DNA of 64,000 nt from positions 2,678,001-2,742,000 of the forward strand of contig NZ_FO538765.1 of NCBI RefSeq assembly GCF_000968135.1, given 5' to 3'. Shown here in pieces: positions 1-9,036 of this stretch (its first letter is position 1; each line of letters begins with the position of its first letter). Position numbers and translations under genes: made by a program. Below the pieces are notes generated by a model. That model saw nothing but the letters and a program-made list of their open reading frames with translations. It searched no databases and had not been told where the DNA came from. Source of the DNA: Magnetospira sp. QH-2. GTDB taxonomy: Bacteria; Pseudomonadota; Alphaproteobacteria; Rhodospirillales; Magnetospiraceae.

Positions 1-1
1 T

Positions 2-127
2 GTCTACCTGGATGACCTGTTCGCCCGACGCGGCGGCGAAGGGCGTTGGCCCGGTCTGCAAACCACTTTCCGTCAGGCCACGCGACTGGAAGCCGCCTTT
101 TGGGACATGGGGATGACCCCGTCATGA
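2..127 (+). CDS. TenA-family thiaminase-like protein, C-terminal end only
   Basis: Only the last 41 codons are in the window; the gene begins upstream. The visible tail, with TFRQATRLEAAFWDMG near its end, matches the C-terminal helix of TenA/thiaminase II proteins, where a Phe, the Ala-x-Arg-Leu-Glu run and Phe-Trp close the fold and the Glu helps at the active site. TenA proteins hydrolyse aminopyrimidine breakdown products for thiamine salvage. The TGA stop overlaps the ATG of the next gene (ATGA), so the two are probably cotranscribed. The assignment rests on a short stretch; a related heme-oxygenase-fold protein is the main alternative. Confidence 0.65.
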   Translation, partial: VYLDDLFARRGGEGRWPGLQTTFRQATRLEAAFWDMGMTPS

Positions 128-834
128 CCGGCGGTTGGTCCGGGCCTTGGCTGGACTATGGCGGGCTGCTGTGGTGCCTGGCCTGCTGGGTGGGCTATAC
201 GCTTTATGCCGACAACCGCAAAAGCGGCACGCTCATGTGCGCCATGCATGACTATCGGGTCAAATGGATGACCCGCATGCTCAAGCGCGATCTCCGCATC
301 GGTGATATGACGGTGTTGTCCATGAGCATGCAGAACGTTGGTTTGTTCGCTTCGACCTCCATTATCATCGTCGGTGGATTGCTGGCCCTGCTCGGTTCCC
401 TGGAAACCGCCCGGGACGTGGCCTCGGACCTGATCGAGTTTCTGCGCCCGGCGTCACGGGAAATATGGGAAATGCGGCTGCTTACCCTGGCCCTGGTTTT
501 TACCTATGCCTTTTTCAAGTTCGCCTGGGCGCTGCGGCAATTCAACTATACCGCCGTCGTGGTCGGCGCGGCACCGTTGTTCAACGAAGAGACCCCGGAA
601 CGGGAAGGGTACGCGGAGCGGGCGGCCTGGATCGGCACCTTGGCCGTGCGCTCCTATAATCGGGGCATCCGCGCCTACTACTATGGGCTGGCCGTGCTGA
701 CCGGCTTTCTGCACCCCCTGGCATTGATCGCAGCTGCAATTTGGGTCACGGGCATCCTCTATCGCCGGGAATTCCGCTCGGCCACGCTCAAGGCCCTGAC
801 GCTGCCTTCGGAGCAACTGGACAAATTGTCATGA
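124..834 (+). CDS. DUF599 family integral membrane protein
   Basis: A 236-residue protein with about four hydrophobic segments (near residues 10-28, 70-92, 120-138 and 185-212). The order of an N-terminal membrane segment, the YxxYADNRKSG region, a basic loop with KWMTRMLKRD and RSYNRGIRAYYYGL resembles DUF599 proteins, whose function is unknown. The start at 124 is chosen because it overlaps the preceding stop codon; an in-frame start at 46 would run through the upstream gene. The stop overlaps the mnmA start (ATGA). No enzymatic motif is visible. Confidence 0.8.
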   Translation: MTGGWSGPWLDYGGLLWCLACWVGYTLYADNRKSGTLMCAMHDYRVKWMTRMLKRDLRIGDMTVLSMSMQNVGLFASTSIIIVGGLLALLGSLETARDVASDLIEFLRPASREIWEMRLLTLALVFTYAFFKFAWALRQFNYTAVVVGAAPLFNEETPEREGYAERAAWIGTLAVRSYNRGIRAYYYGLAVLTGFLHPLALIAAAIWVTGILYRREFRSATLKALTLPSEQLDKLS

Positions 835-1931
835 ATAGCCTGGGTCTGGACAAGGCACCTGCCGACTGCCGCATCGCCGTGGCCATGTCCGGCGGGGTGG
901 ACAGCTCCGCCACGGCGGCCTTGCTGGTGGAAGAAGGTTTTGACGTTTTCGGGGTGACCCTGAAGCTCTACGACATGGCGGTGGCCGCCACCAGCGGTAC
1001 CTGCTGTGCCGGCAAGGATATCCGTGATGCCGCCAAGGTCTGCGAGACCCTGGGCATCGCCCATCACGTGTTGGACCTGGAAGATGTGTTCAAAAACGAG
1101 GTGATCGACGCCTTCGCCGACAGCTATATGGTCGGAGAGACCCCAATCCCCTGTGTCAATTGCAACGAGACGGTGAAGTTTCGCGATCTGCTGGGATTTG
1201 CCTTGGACGAGGGCGCAGACCTATTGGTCACCGGCCACTACATCCGCTGGCGACCGGGCCCGCAAATGTGGCGCGGCATGGATCCGGTGCGCGATCAGAG
1301 CTACTTCCTCTATGCCACCACAAGGCAACAGCTTGCCAAGCTGCGTTTTCCCTTGGGTGATCTGGACAAGGACCGCACCCGCGCCCATGCGGCCCGCTTC
1401 AACCTGGCGGTCGCGGATAAACCGGACAGCCAGGATATCTGCTTCGTGCCACAGGGGCACTATGCCGACATCGTCGCCAAATTGCGCCCCGGCGCAGCCG
1501 AACCGGGCGACATCGTCGATCGCAACGGTACGCTGCTCGGCACCCACAAGGGCCTGATCCATTATACGGTAGGACAACGGCGGGGGCTTGGCATCGGTGG
1601 CGGCGACCCGCTTTACGTTTTGGAACTACAGCCGGAACGCCACCGGCTGGTGGTCGGCCCGCCTGAGGCCTTGCTCACCCAGGAATTCCCCATCCGGGAT
1701 ATCAACTGGCTCGGCGATGGCGAGCACGCACCCAAGTTTTTTGACTGTGGAGTCAAGGTGCGGTCCACCCAACCGCCCTTGGCGGCTCGGATCACGCCGA
1801 CCGCCGATGGTGGGGCGCGGGTTCACCTGGCCGAGCCCCATGCAGGTATCGCCCCGGGCCAGGCCTGCGTCTTCTATGCGGACGAGAGGGTCCTTGGCGG
1901 CGGCTGGATCCGGCGGGCCTCCGGCACATAG
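831..1931 (+). CDS. mnmA: tRNA-specific 2-thiouridylase MnmA
   Basis: A 366-residue protein of normal family length. It adenylates and thiolates U34 of tRNA-Lys, -Glu and -Gln in the cytoplasm, taking sulfur from a cysteine desulfurase relay. The PP-loop SGGVDSS lies at residues 20-26. The two catalytic cysteines are visible: one in PCVNCNETVKF at about residues 107-110 and the second in the DSQDICFVP motif at about residue 204. The GQRRGLGIGG signature and a C-terminal beta domain follow. The ATG at 831 overlaps the DUF599 stop codon, so translation is probably coupled. Confidence 0.96.
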   Translation: MNSLGLDKAPADCRIAVAMSGGVDSSATAALLVEEGFDVFGVTLKLYDMAVAATSGTCCAGKDIRDAAKVCETLGIAHHVLDLEDVFKNEVIDAFADSYMVGETPIPCVNCNETVKFRDLLGFALDEGADLLVTGHYIRWRPGPQMWRGMDPVRDQSYFLYATTRQQLAKLRFPLGDLDKDRTRAHAARFNLAVADKPDSQDICFVPQGHYADIVAKLRPGAAEPGDIVDRNGTLLGTHKGLIHYTVGQRRGLGIGGGDPLYVLELQPERHRLVVGPPEALLTQEFPIRDINWLGDGEHAPKFFDCGVKVRSTQPPLAARITPTADGGARVHLAEPHAGIAPGQACVFYADERVLGGGWIRRASGT

Positions 1932-1981
1932 ATGGTCTGGCTCGGAATGGATCATTTTCGTGAACATACGGCCTCGCGTGT

Positions 1982-3388
1982 TTAATCGAGGCTGTCGATG
2001 GTGGCCCGCAGGGTCTCCATGGCCCTTTCCATTTCCTCTCCCGTGAAACCGCAGAATCCCAGCAACAGGCCATTGGCCCCCTTGTCCGACGCATGGTAGT
2101 CCGACAAGGCTGGACAATTCAGGCCGTTCTCCCCTGCCCTGGCGGACAGGCGCTTGTCATCGAACCGTGCTGCCAAATGGACGGTCAGGTGCATACCAGC
2201 CCGATGGTCTTCAAAATGGGCCCGGTCGCCCAAATGCTTGGCGACCAACGTCATCAGGATCGCCCGACGCTCTGCATAGATCCGCCGGACCCGTCGGATA
2301 TGCCGATAGAATTCGCCCCCTTGAAGGAAAAAGGCCAAGGCTCGTTGCGGCACGATGGAGGCTTTCGACCCAAAGCGCCGCAGGGTCTCCGAAAACTGAC
2401 CTGCCACCCCCGTAGGCATCACCACGAAGCCCAACCGCAGTCCCCCGGAAAAGATCTTCGAGAAACTCCCCACGTAAAGTGTGCGACCCTGTTTGTCATA
2501 GGCGGCCAGAGCCGGTATCGGTTGCCCCGCATAGCGGAATTCGCTGTCGTAGTCGTCCTCGATGATCCAACCTTCGGTCCGCGTCGCCCAAGTCAGAAAG
2601 GCATTGCGTCGGACCTGTGGCATCGCTCCCCCCAGGGGAAACTGGGACGATGGTGTCAACAGAACCATCTTCGGCCCCTGAGCTTTCAAAGGCGGCAAGG
2701 CGCCATCGGCGTCCATGTCCAGGTTGACGATCCGCCGCCCGAGGCTGTCCGCAAAGGCCCGCACCGGCGGATAGCAAGGATTTTCCAGGCCCAGGGCCTC
2801 GGTCCCATGGCTTAAGGTACGAATGCAAAGTTCCAATGCCTCTCCGGACCCGGCGGTGATCAGAACCTGTTGAGGCGAGGCCTCGACCCCTCGCCACTCC
2901 GAGAGATAGCGGCAGACCTCCAGGCGCAATCCCAAGTCCCCGAAGGAATCTCCAGCCACGATCAGGGCCCGGGGATCGGTGCGCGCGACTTTGGTCAGGC
3001 AGCGGGCCCAGGCCACATAGGGAAACAGCCGCAGATCCGGCTGCCCCGGATGGAACGGCAGGGCCGATTTCGGATCGCTTGATAGGGATACCTCTTCGAC
3101 CGGCGGTCCGCCACGGGCCAGTTCGACCTCACCGATTTTGCAGACATAAACACCGGAACCCTGTCGGCCTTCGGCAAACCCTTCGGCCACCAGTTGATCA
3201 TAGGCACCAAGGACCGTGGTCCGGGAAACACCCAGTTCCTCGGCCAGCTTTCGGGTCGGTGGGAGACGAGTTTCCGCCGCAAGGGCCCCCGAGACGATCC
3301 GACGACGCAGGGCGTCGCAAAGCTGCTCGAACAGGGGCGTCGCGGACCCCGGTTTAAGGGCCAAGTTGAGAAGGGGCATATCGACCAT
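1982..3388 (-). CDS. pdxR: PdxR/MocR-type regulator (GntR HTH fused to aminotransferase domain)
   Basis: About 468 residues. An N-terminal winged helix of the GntR type ([18 protein letters not shown], about residues 40-65) is followed by a class I aminotransferase-fold domain with the PLP-lysine region [14 protein letters not shown]. MocR/PdxR proteins sense pyridoxal phosphate and control vitamin B6 genes. It is divergent from a pyridoxamine-phosphate-oxidase-like gene, the usual arrangement for this family. Candidate ATGs are at 3403, 3388 and 3379. The one at 3403 lies inside the inverted repeat that is probably the operator, so 3388 is preferred; no strong ribosome site decides it. Physiological target and symbol are inferred from context. 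Confidence 0.88.
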   Translation of the reverse strand: MVDMPLLNLALKPGSATPLFEQLCDALRRRIVSGALAAETRLPPTRKLAEELGVSRTTVLGAYDQLVAEGFAEGRQGSGVYVCKIGEVELARGGPPVEEVSLSSDPKSALPFHPGQPDLRLFPYVAWARCLTKVARTDPRALIVAGDSFGDLGLRLEVCRYLSEWRGVEASPQQVLITAGSGEALELCIRTLSHGTEALGLENPCYPPVRAFADSLGRRIVNLDMDADGALPPLKAQGPKMVLLTPSSQFPLGGAMPQVRRNAFLTWATRTEGWIIEDDYDSEFRYAGQPIPALAAYDKQGRTLYVGSFSKIFSGGLRLGFVVMPTGVAGQFSETLRRFGSKASIVPQRALAFFLQGGEFYRHIRRVRRIYAERRAILMTLVAKHLGDRAHFEDHRAGMHLTVHLAARFDDKRLSARAGENGLNCPALSDYHASDKGANGLLLGFCGFTGEEMERAMETLRATIDSLD

Positions 3389-3439
3389 GATAATTGGTAT
3401 CATAATTTTCTATTAAATTGGATATTTTTATCATACCAA
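3387..3439. promoter_or_regulatory. AT-rich operator/promoter region between divergent PdxR and PPOX genes
   Basis: Two overlapping symmetries are seen in an otherwise GC-rich neighbourhood. TTGGTATCATAA at 3394-3405 is repeated in inverse orientation as TTATCATACCAA at 3428-3439 with one mismatch. A tighter palindrome ATGATA-N5-TATCAT lies at 3387-3403. MocR-family regulators bind repeated sites in such divergent regions and bend the DNA. Inferred to control both genes. Confidence 0.55.
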
Positions 3440-3491
3440 AATGGCGTTATCCCTTTGCCTGATCAAGGCATAGATAGTTTGGAGTTCAGTC

Positions 3492-4145
3492 GTGACCGAT
3501 CCTCTGCCAATCACCCCGCGCACCCGTCTGCGCCGTGCTCCCCAGCGCGGCGCCTTTGATCGCGCCACCGTCTACGCCATCCTGGATGCCATGCCCTTGT
3601 GCCATGTGGGCTATGTGCTGGAAGGTTCGCCGGTGGTCATGCCGACAATCCAATGGCGCGAGGGCGATCATGTCTATTGGCATGGCTCCGCCGCCGGGCG
3701 GGGCCTGAAGGCGGCTGTCGAGCAAGAGGTCTGCCTTACCGTATCCCTGTTGGACAGCTTTGTTCTGGCCCGCTCGGCCATGCACCACTCGGTGGATTAC
3801 CGCTCCGCCATGATTTTCGGCCGACCGTTAAAAATACAAGATCCCGATGAAAAAGCCGCCAAGCTGAAATGTCTGATCGAGAGTCTGTATCCCGGTCGCT
3901 GGGACTTGCTGCGTCCCATGACCGAACAAGAGGTGAAAGCGACCGCCATCCTCTCCATGCCCATTGAGGAAGCCTCGGCAAAAATCCGCCAAAGGGGCGT
4001 GGTCGATGACGAGGCTGATTATGCTCGGCCCATCTGGGCCGGCGTCGTGCCCGTCCGAATGCAGGTCTTGGAACCGCAGGCAGATCCGCGCAATCAACAG
4101 GGAATCAACAGACCGGACCATGCTTCGTCGGTGGAACTGGGATAA
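3492..4145 (+). CDS. Pyridoxamine 5'-phosphate oxidase family (FMN-binding split barrel) protein
   Basis: A 217-residue protein. It has the split-barrel pattern of the PPOX-like family: an N-terminal AILDAMPLCHVGYV strand, PTIQWREGDHVYWHGSA, and a middle segment HSVDYRSAMIFGRP. Members bind FMN, F420 or heme, and many of this small subgroup lie next to PdxR-type regulators. The start is GTG at 3492 with GGAG seven bases upstream. It is not the classical PdxH enzyme, which has different C-terminal residues, so a true PNP oxidase activity should not be assumed. Its 3' end is followed by the histidine kinase gene. Confidence 0.85.
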   Translation: MTDPLPITPRTRLRRAPQRGAFDRATVYAILDAMPLCHVGYVLEGSPVVMPTIQWREGDHVYWHGSAAGRGLKAAVEQEVCLTVSLLDSFVLARSAMHHSVDYRSAMIFGRPLKIQDPDEKAAKLKCLIESLYPGRWDLLRPMTEQEVKATAILSMPIEEASAKIRQRGVVDDEADYARPIWAGVVPVRMQVLEPQADPRNQQGINRPDHASSVELG

Positions 4146-4260
4146 ACCTCGCTCCGACCGTATCTATCCGAAAGAATTATATCGATGGCCTTCAACGGTC
4201 ATTTCAGGTATGCTTGGGTGGTCGCCGTCCCACCTATTCAAAAAACGATTTCGGCGGATT

Positions 4261-6354
4261 ATGCGAGACACGACACCCTTGGACTCCGTGTCCACGACCA
4301 CGGGCTCAGCCTCGCTGGTGGTAAGGATGGGCAGGAGTTTAGCCATTGCTCTGGGCTATATCGCCTTGGGCCTGGTGGGTGTCGTCCTGGCCACCGGCTC
4401 GGGCAAAGCCGCCTTGATCTGGCCGGCCGCCGGCTTTTCGGTTTTCCTGGTGCTGCGGTTCGGGATCTGGACCCTGGCCCCGTTGGGGCTCGGCGCCGTC
4501 GTCTTAGGGTTCGGGGCCGGTTTCGGACCGGTATTCACGCTATTTGCCACCCTCGCCACCCTCTTTCCGCCGTTGGTGATGCATGTCATCCTGGGAAAAG
4601 TACCCGGCTTCGAGCGGACACTTCGAACCCCCTCGGACGTGCTTTGGTTCATGGCATCGGGGGCCATAGCCGGTGCCGCGGCGAGTGGATTGACCGGAAC
4701 CTTCGGCGAATTGATGTCCGGTCAGGCCAGTGGCGCTGCATTCATTAAGACCTGGATCACCTGGTGGTTGGGAGATGCCCTGGGCATTCTTATCGTCGCC
4801 CCCTGTCTTCTCACATTGCCACTATGGCCGCCTTTGCTTGTTCGCCCCAAGAGCCGACCAAGAGCGATTGCCTTGAGCATGGTGGTGCTCCTCGGCGGGA
4901 CCTGGGTTTATACCCTGGGCACCGGCACCGGATTCTATACGCCGCTGACTTTCATCGCCTTTCTATTGGTATTTTGGGCCGCCATGCGGTTTTACCTGCC
5001 CGGCGCATCCGCGGTGGTTCTCGTGCTTTCGACCTTCACTGTCATGGGTGTTTACTTAGGCAATGGACCCTTTGCCGCCGTCTCCCTGGAATCAGGGTTG
5101 ATGGGCGCCTACGGCTTCTTGTTCGTCCTTTCCACCGGAGGCCTCTTGCTGGGCGCAGCCCTGAGCGAACGCCGCCTGACCCAAGACCGGCTCGCCCGGG
5201 CCAATGAAGACCTGGAAGCCCGCATTGCCCGCAAAACCGCGGATCTCTCGGCCAGCGAGGCGCGGTACCGCGCCCTGTTCGAACATACCCAGGCCGTGGG
5301 TCTGCTGATCGATCCCGCCAATGGCGATATCGTCGACGCCAACCGGGCAGCGGCCTCCTACTACGGTTACCCGACGGACCGGCTTCGGCAAATGAAGATC
5401 AGCGATATCAACATGTTGAGCAAGGACGAAGTGGCCGAGGAAATGGTCCGCGCCAAGGCCGAGCTCCGCAACTACTTTCTGTTTAAACACCAGCTGGCCT
5501 CGGGTGAGGTGCGCAATGTGGAAGTCCACTCCGGGCCGGTGGAGATCATGGGGCGATCTTTGCTCTATTCCGTTGTTCACGACATCACCGCCCGCATTCA
5601 GGCCGAGCGCAACCTCAATCATACACTGGATGAACTGACCCGTATTAACGTGGAGTTGGAGCGGTTTGCCTATGTGGCATCCCATGATCTACAGGAACCG
5701 GTCCGCACCATCGTTTCCTTTTCCCAATTGCTGGGCCGTCGTCATGGCAACGTGTTGAACAAGGAAGCGCGGGAGTATCTGGATTATATCACCGCCGGGG
5801 CCGAGCGCATGGGGGATCTGGTTCGCGACCTGCTGACCTACTCCCGGATCGCCAACCAGGAGTCCCGGTTCGAACCGGTGGATCTGGGAGAAGTCTTGGC
5901 GGTGACCAAGGCCAATTTGGATGCCCGCATCCGCGAGAGCGGCGCATTGATTGAAGAGGCGAACCTACCCATCATCCAAGGCGACCGGATCCAACTGATT
6001 GAGTTGATGCAGAATTTGATCGGCAATGCCTTGAAATTCCAACGCCCGGAGACCCAACCGGAAATCCGCATCTCGGCCCGTCGCAAGGGGCTCGACTGGA
6101 CCCTTTCCGTTCAAGACAATGGCATCGGCATCGAGGCCCAGTACAAGGATCAGATTTTTGTCGCCTTCAAGCGCCTGCATGGAACCCAGGAATTCCCCGG
6201 CACCGGCATTGGCCTGGCGGTCTGCTCCCGGATCGTCGAACGCCATGGGGGCGAGATCTGGGTCGATTCCAAGGCCGGGGTCGGCACCACATTCCACTTC
6301 ACCCTGCCCGCCCTCCCGGAAAAGGACGGCGGGCGGCCCATCAGCTCTCAATAA
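4261..6354 (+). CDS. Sensor histidine kinase with MASE1 membrane domain and PAS domain
   Basis: About 697 residues. The N-terminal 290 residues contain roughly eight hydrophobic helices and the LIWPAAGFSVFLVLRFG pattern of MASE1 sensory domains. A PAS domain (SEARYRALFEHTQAVGLLID, about residues 335-460) follows, then a HisKA dimerisation helix with the phospho-accepting His in YVASHDLQEPVRT and an ATPase domain with N box QNLIGNALKF, G1 DNGIGI, F box and G2 GTGIGLAVC. No receiver domain and no adjacent response regulator are present, so its partner is elsewhere. The frame is open upstream to 3964, but that part overlaps the previous gene; in-frame ATGs at 4210 and 4327 are alternatives. Confidence 0.88.
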   Translation: MRDTTPLDSVSTTTGSASLVVRMGRSLAIALGYIALGLVGVVLATGSGKAALIWPAAGFSVFLVLRFGIWTLAPLGLGAVVLGFGAGFGPVFTLFATLATLFPPLVMHVILGKVPGFERTLRTPSDVLWFMASGAIAGAAASGLTGTFGELMSGQASGAAFIKTWITWWLGDALGILIVAPCLLTLPLWPPLLVRPKSRPRAIALSMVVLLGGTWVYTLGTGTGFYTPLTFIAFLLVFWAAMRFYLPGASAVVLVLSTFTVMGVYLGNGPFAAVSLESGLMGAYGFLFVLSTGGLLLGAALSERRLTQDRLARANEDLEARIARKTADLSASEARYRALFEHTQAVGLLIDPANGDIVDANRAAASYYGYPTDRLRQMKISDINMLSKDEVAEEMVRAKAELRNYFLFKHQLASGEVRNVEVHSGPVEIMGRSLLYSVVHDITARIQAERNLNHTLDELTRINVELERFAYVASHDLQEPVRTIVSFSQLLGRRHGNVLNKEAREYLDYITAGAERMGDLVRDLLTYSRIANQESRFEPVDLGEVLAVTKANLDARIRESGALIEEANLPIIQGDRIQLIELMQNLIGNALKFQRPETQPEIRISARRKGLDWTLSVQDNGIGIEAQYKDQIFVAFKRLHGTQEFPGTGIGLAVCSRIVERHGGEIWVDSKAGVGTTFHFTLPALPEKDGGRPISSQ

Positions 6355-6742
6355 TCTCGAAGCTGTGTGTGATCTCGGCGGTCTTGGCCAGCATGATGGA
6401 GGCCGAGCAATATTTCTCCGCCGACAGATGGACCGCTCGATCCACCTTCTCCGGGCTCAGGTTCTTGCCGGTCACGACGAAATGCATGTCGATCTTGGTA
6501 TAGACTTTGGGATCGGTGTCGGCCCGCTCGGCGTTCAGCGTACATTCCACCCCGTCCACCTGCTGGCGCATTTTTTCCAGGATCATCACCATGTCGATGG
6601 AAGAACAGCCCCCCGCCCCGATCAGCATCAGCTCCATGGGCGACGCCCCTTCTTCCCGCTTGCCGTCGACGATCAGTTCTTGGCCCGTAGCGGTCACGGC
6701 GTTGAACTTCATGCCCCCGGCCCAGGTGACTTTAGTGGTCAT
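6341..6742 (-). CDS. OsmC/Ohr family protein
   Basis: 133 residues, the usual length of YhfA-like OsmC proteins, which reduce organic hydroperoxides with a cysteine pair. Both cysteines are present: one in IGAGGCSSIDMV at about residue 50 and one in SAEKYCSASIML at about residue 110. The ATG at 6742 is preceded by GGAGCGAG, a good ribosome site; upstream in-frame ATGs have none. The gene is convergent with the MASE1 kinase and their 3' ends overlap by 14 bases. Substrate is unknown. Confidence 0.88.
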   Translation of the reverse strand: MTTKVTWAGGMKFNAVTATGQELIVDGKREEGASPMELMLIGAGGCSSIDMVMILEKMRQQVDGVECTLNAERADTDPKVYTKIDMHFVVTGKNLSPEKVDRAVHLSAEKYCSASIMLAKTAEITHSFEIIES

Positions 6743-6884
6743 GGACTCGCTCCTTTTCCCCGATGATGACATTGCCTTGGGTTTAGCCTCAAATGCCCCC
6801 CCAAACCAGCCGGAATTCCAAAGCAGAAAGCTGCCAATCACCCTTGACACGGACCGCCATTCGTCATATCCGTACGCCCCTCTT

Positions 6885-6961
6885 GGCGGAGTAGCTCAGT
6901 TGGTTAGAGCAGCGGAATCATAATCCGCGTGTCGGGAGTTCAAGTCTCTCCTCCGCTACCA
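6885..6961 (+). tRNA. tRNA-Met (anticodon CAT), elongator type
   Basis: A 77-base cloverleaf with encoded CCA. Acceptor strands GGCGGAG and CTCCGCT pair with a terminal G-U. The D arm has AGCTCAGTTGGTTAGAGC, and the anticodon stem GCGGA/TCCGC encloses the loop ATCATAA, giving CAT at positions 34-36. The T loop is GTTCAAG. The paired first base argues against initiator tRNA, and the anticodon arm resembles alphaproteobacterial elongator tRNA-Met; tRNA-Ile2 with lysidine is the less likely alternative. Confidence 0.95.
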
Positions 6962-6969
6962 ATAAAATC

Positions 6970-7004
6970 AACGCCCTGGCCTCTTTTGGCTAGGGCGTTT
7001 TTTC
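6970..7004 (+). terminator. Rho-independent terminator after tRNA-Met
   Basis: A long GC-rich stem beginning AACGCCCTGG at 6970 and closing TAGGGCGTT at 6999, with one G-T pair and a short T-rich loop, is followed directly by a run of six T. It sits nine bases after the tRNA end. Confidence 0.85.
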
Positions 7005-7150
7005 TTTAGGTAAGCACCGGGTAAGCATCCGTCATCATTTCGGGACTACATCCATCGCCATTTCCCGATGAGTATGTGGGTTCCCGGATCGCGGCGGCTA
7101 TGCGAGGCTTGGGGAGGGGAAAACAGGGAAGCTCCAACGGATAGCCGCTG

Positions 7151-7756
7151 ATGGACGATGACATCGAGGAAGACAAGGAACCGATCTACTCGGAGGCCGA
7201 CTTCCGGAAGATGGCAGAAATGCTCGGAGTCCTGGAAATCCCTGAAGCTATCCGAGCCGACATGGACTTCGACGCCAGCTTCTTCGCCAAGAGCCTCAAG
7301 TACGACTATGAGGGCTCGGAGCCGGACCTTGGCAAGCTCACCCCTGGCGTTACCCGAAAATCCCTGGAAAAGATCAAGCATCATGCGGACGGCCTGATCC
7401 AAGCTCTTGTCGGCCCCGGCCTGCCCTTTGATGAGGACAGGGAGTTCTATCGGCCCATACTGACAGATGAGCTGATCGAACTGTCCCGCCATGCCGAAGA
7501 AGCCCAAAAGCAAGCCCCCAAGGGCGGGCCGCAAAAGAAGGTCGCCCGGCTTTTCTATATCGGGCTGCTGGCGAAGACCTTCAACCGGCTGACCGGCGAG
7601 CGTCCCACCCGGGTCCACGATCCGATCCTCGGCGAGGATAAGGGGCCCTTCCTGATGTTTGTCCGGGCCGCCCTGGAGCCGATTTCCCCAAAATCCTTGA
7701 AGGGCGTTGAGCATGATGTTCGCAAAGTAATTGCGGAGCTCAAAAAGGCCGGATGA
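7151..7756 (+). CDS. Hypothetical protein, accessory region next to tRNA
   Basis: A 201-residue soluble protein that I do not recognise. The N-terminus is very acidic (MDDDIEEDKE), the middle contains a lysine-rich stretch around residue 120 (QKQAPKGGPQKK), and the C-terminus is predicted helical and basic. No signal peptide or membrane segment is visible. It lies just downstream of the tRNA-Met gene together with an excisionase-like HTH gene, so it is plausibly cargo of an integrated element whose integrase is absent here. Coding use is in keeping with its GC-rich neighbours. Confidence 0.65.
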   Translation: MDDDIEEDKEPIYSEADFRKMAEMLGVLEIPEAIRADMDFDASFFAKSLKYDYEGSEPDLGKLTPGVTRKSLEKIKHHADGLIQALVGPGLPFDEDREFYRPILTDELIELSRHAEEAQKQAPKGGPQKKVARLFYIGLLAKTFNRLTGERPTRVHDPILGEDKGPFLMFVRAALEPISPKSLKGVEHDVRKVIAELKKAG

Positions 7757-7884
7757 CGGGGTTTATGGCAAAGACTTAGGCTCAAGTCGGGTCATTAATT
7801 GCCATTATTTTTCAAAGATATAAATCTGCATACTTCTGTCGAAACGTGGCCATCGTGGCCCACGGACATCGATAGGAGATCATC

Positions 7885-8112
7885 ATGCGCACCCCCGATC
7901 AAACCCCGTCCCAACCCCGTCGGCTGATGCTCGAAGCCGAGGTCGCCGAAATGCTGGCCATCAAGACTTCGACCCTCCGGCGTTGGCGCTGGGAGGGCAA
8001 GGGCCCGAAGTTCCGGAAAATCGGCGAAGCCGTTCGCTACCACCCCGATGATGTTGAGGAATATGTCGAGGCTGGGACGAGGACTTCGACCAGTCAGAAA
8101 CACTTGGGTTGA
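7885..8112 (+). CDS. Small helix-turn-helix protein (excisionase/MerR-like)
   Basis: A 75-residue protein. The segment MLEAEVAEMLAIKTSTLRRW followed by WRWEGKGPKFRKIGEAVRYHPDDVEEYV is the compact winged-helix DNA-binding fold of the HTH_17/excisionase family, which directs excision of integrative elements or regulates their genes. A clear ribosome site (TAGGAGATC) precedes the ATG. It stands between the unknown gene at 7151 and IS5 copy 1 and supports the view that 7-10 kb is a decayed mobile region. Confidence 0.85.
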   Translation: MRTPDQTPSQPRRLMLEAEVAEMLAIKTSTLRRWRWEGKGPKFRKIGEAVRYHPDDVEEYVEAGTRTSTSQKHLG

Positions 8113-8185
8113 TAATTATCGTTGATTTCCTAGAGTTGGAGAACCAGGTAGGAATTGTTCTGCCCACGGTGCAGAACCTATGCTA

Positions 8186-9036
8186 GGCTCAGGACTCATA
8201 ACCAGAAGATGACGGTTGCGGCGATGCAGATTGCGCTCATGAAGGTATGGGCGCAACGGTCGTAGCGGGTGGCGATACGCCGCCAGTCCTTGAGCCGACC
8301 GAACATGCGCTCGATCAAGTTTCGCTGCTTGTAGAGGGCTTTATCGTAAAGGATTTCCTCTTTGCGGTTCGAGCGACCTGGAATGCAGGGCTCGATGCCG
8401 AGATCAAGCAGGGCCTGGCGGAAACGGTCGCTGTCGTATCCCCTGTCGGCGATCAGGTCGTCGGCATCAGGGAATGCAGGGAGCATGGTGTCGGCGCCGC
8501 GATAGTCGCTGACTTGTCCTTCGGTCAGCAGCAGGATCAGGGGCTTTCCATCGGCATCGCAGGCGGCATGCAGTTTCGAATTCAGGCCGCCCTTGGTGCG
8601 CCCGATACGGCGGGGAACAGCCCCTTTTTGAGCAGGCTCGCCGCCGTCCTGTGGGCCTTGAGATGGGTGGCGTCGATCATCACCGTATGGGTGGCCGTGC
8701 TTTCGGCGGCCAGGGTGGCGAAGATCCGGTCGAACACTCCGGCCTCGCTCCAACGGACGAAGCGGTTGTACAGGGTCTTGTGCGGTCCATAGGCGACGGG
8801 CGCGTCACGCCACATCAAGCCGTGGCGAAGAACATGGATGATGCCGCTGATCACCCGCCGGTCATCGACGCGCGGGACGCCTCTTGTTTTGTTCGGCAGC
8901 AACGGTTGAAGGCGTTCGAATTGTTTGTCGGACAACCAGAAATGATGGCTCTGCATCGGCTTTCCCCTCCCTAAAATTCCAGGGAAGGGAATCATGTCCA
9001 CCGACTATTGGGAATCCCTTTTATGGGTCCTGAGCC
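8186..9036 (-). mobile_element. IS5-family (IS427-type) insertion sequence, copy 1
   Basis: 851 bp. Terminal inverted repeats start GGCTCAGGACTCATAA (left) and, read inward from the right, GGCTCAGGACCCATAA. Both ends are flanked by CTAG, fitting insertion into CTAG with duplication of TA. The copy at 43372-44222 appears identical across the whole element, so transposition was recent. One two-frame transposase gene fills the element. Confidence 0.93.
8196..8956 (-). CDS. IS5-family DDE transposase made by -1 frameshift (copy 1)
   Basis: The gene is in two frames. The first runs from ATG 8956 to a stop at 8582 and holds the N-terminal domain (HHFWLSDKQFERLQPLLPNK) and the first catalytic Asp in MIDATHLKAHRTA. 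The second frame, open from 8753 and ending at 8196, holds RTKGGLNSKLHAACD, the second Asp in LIADRGYDSDRF and the Glu in NLIERMFGRLKDWRR. The frames join at CAAAAAGGGG (8621-8630), where a -1 slip gives the contiguous family sequence of about 250 residues. This is the usual programmed arrangement of the IS427 group, so the element is probably active rather than broken. Confidence 0.9.
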
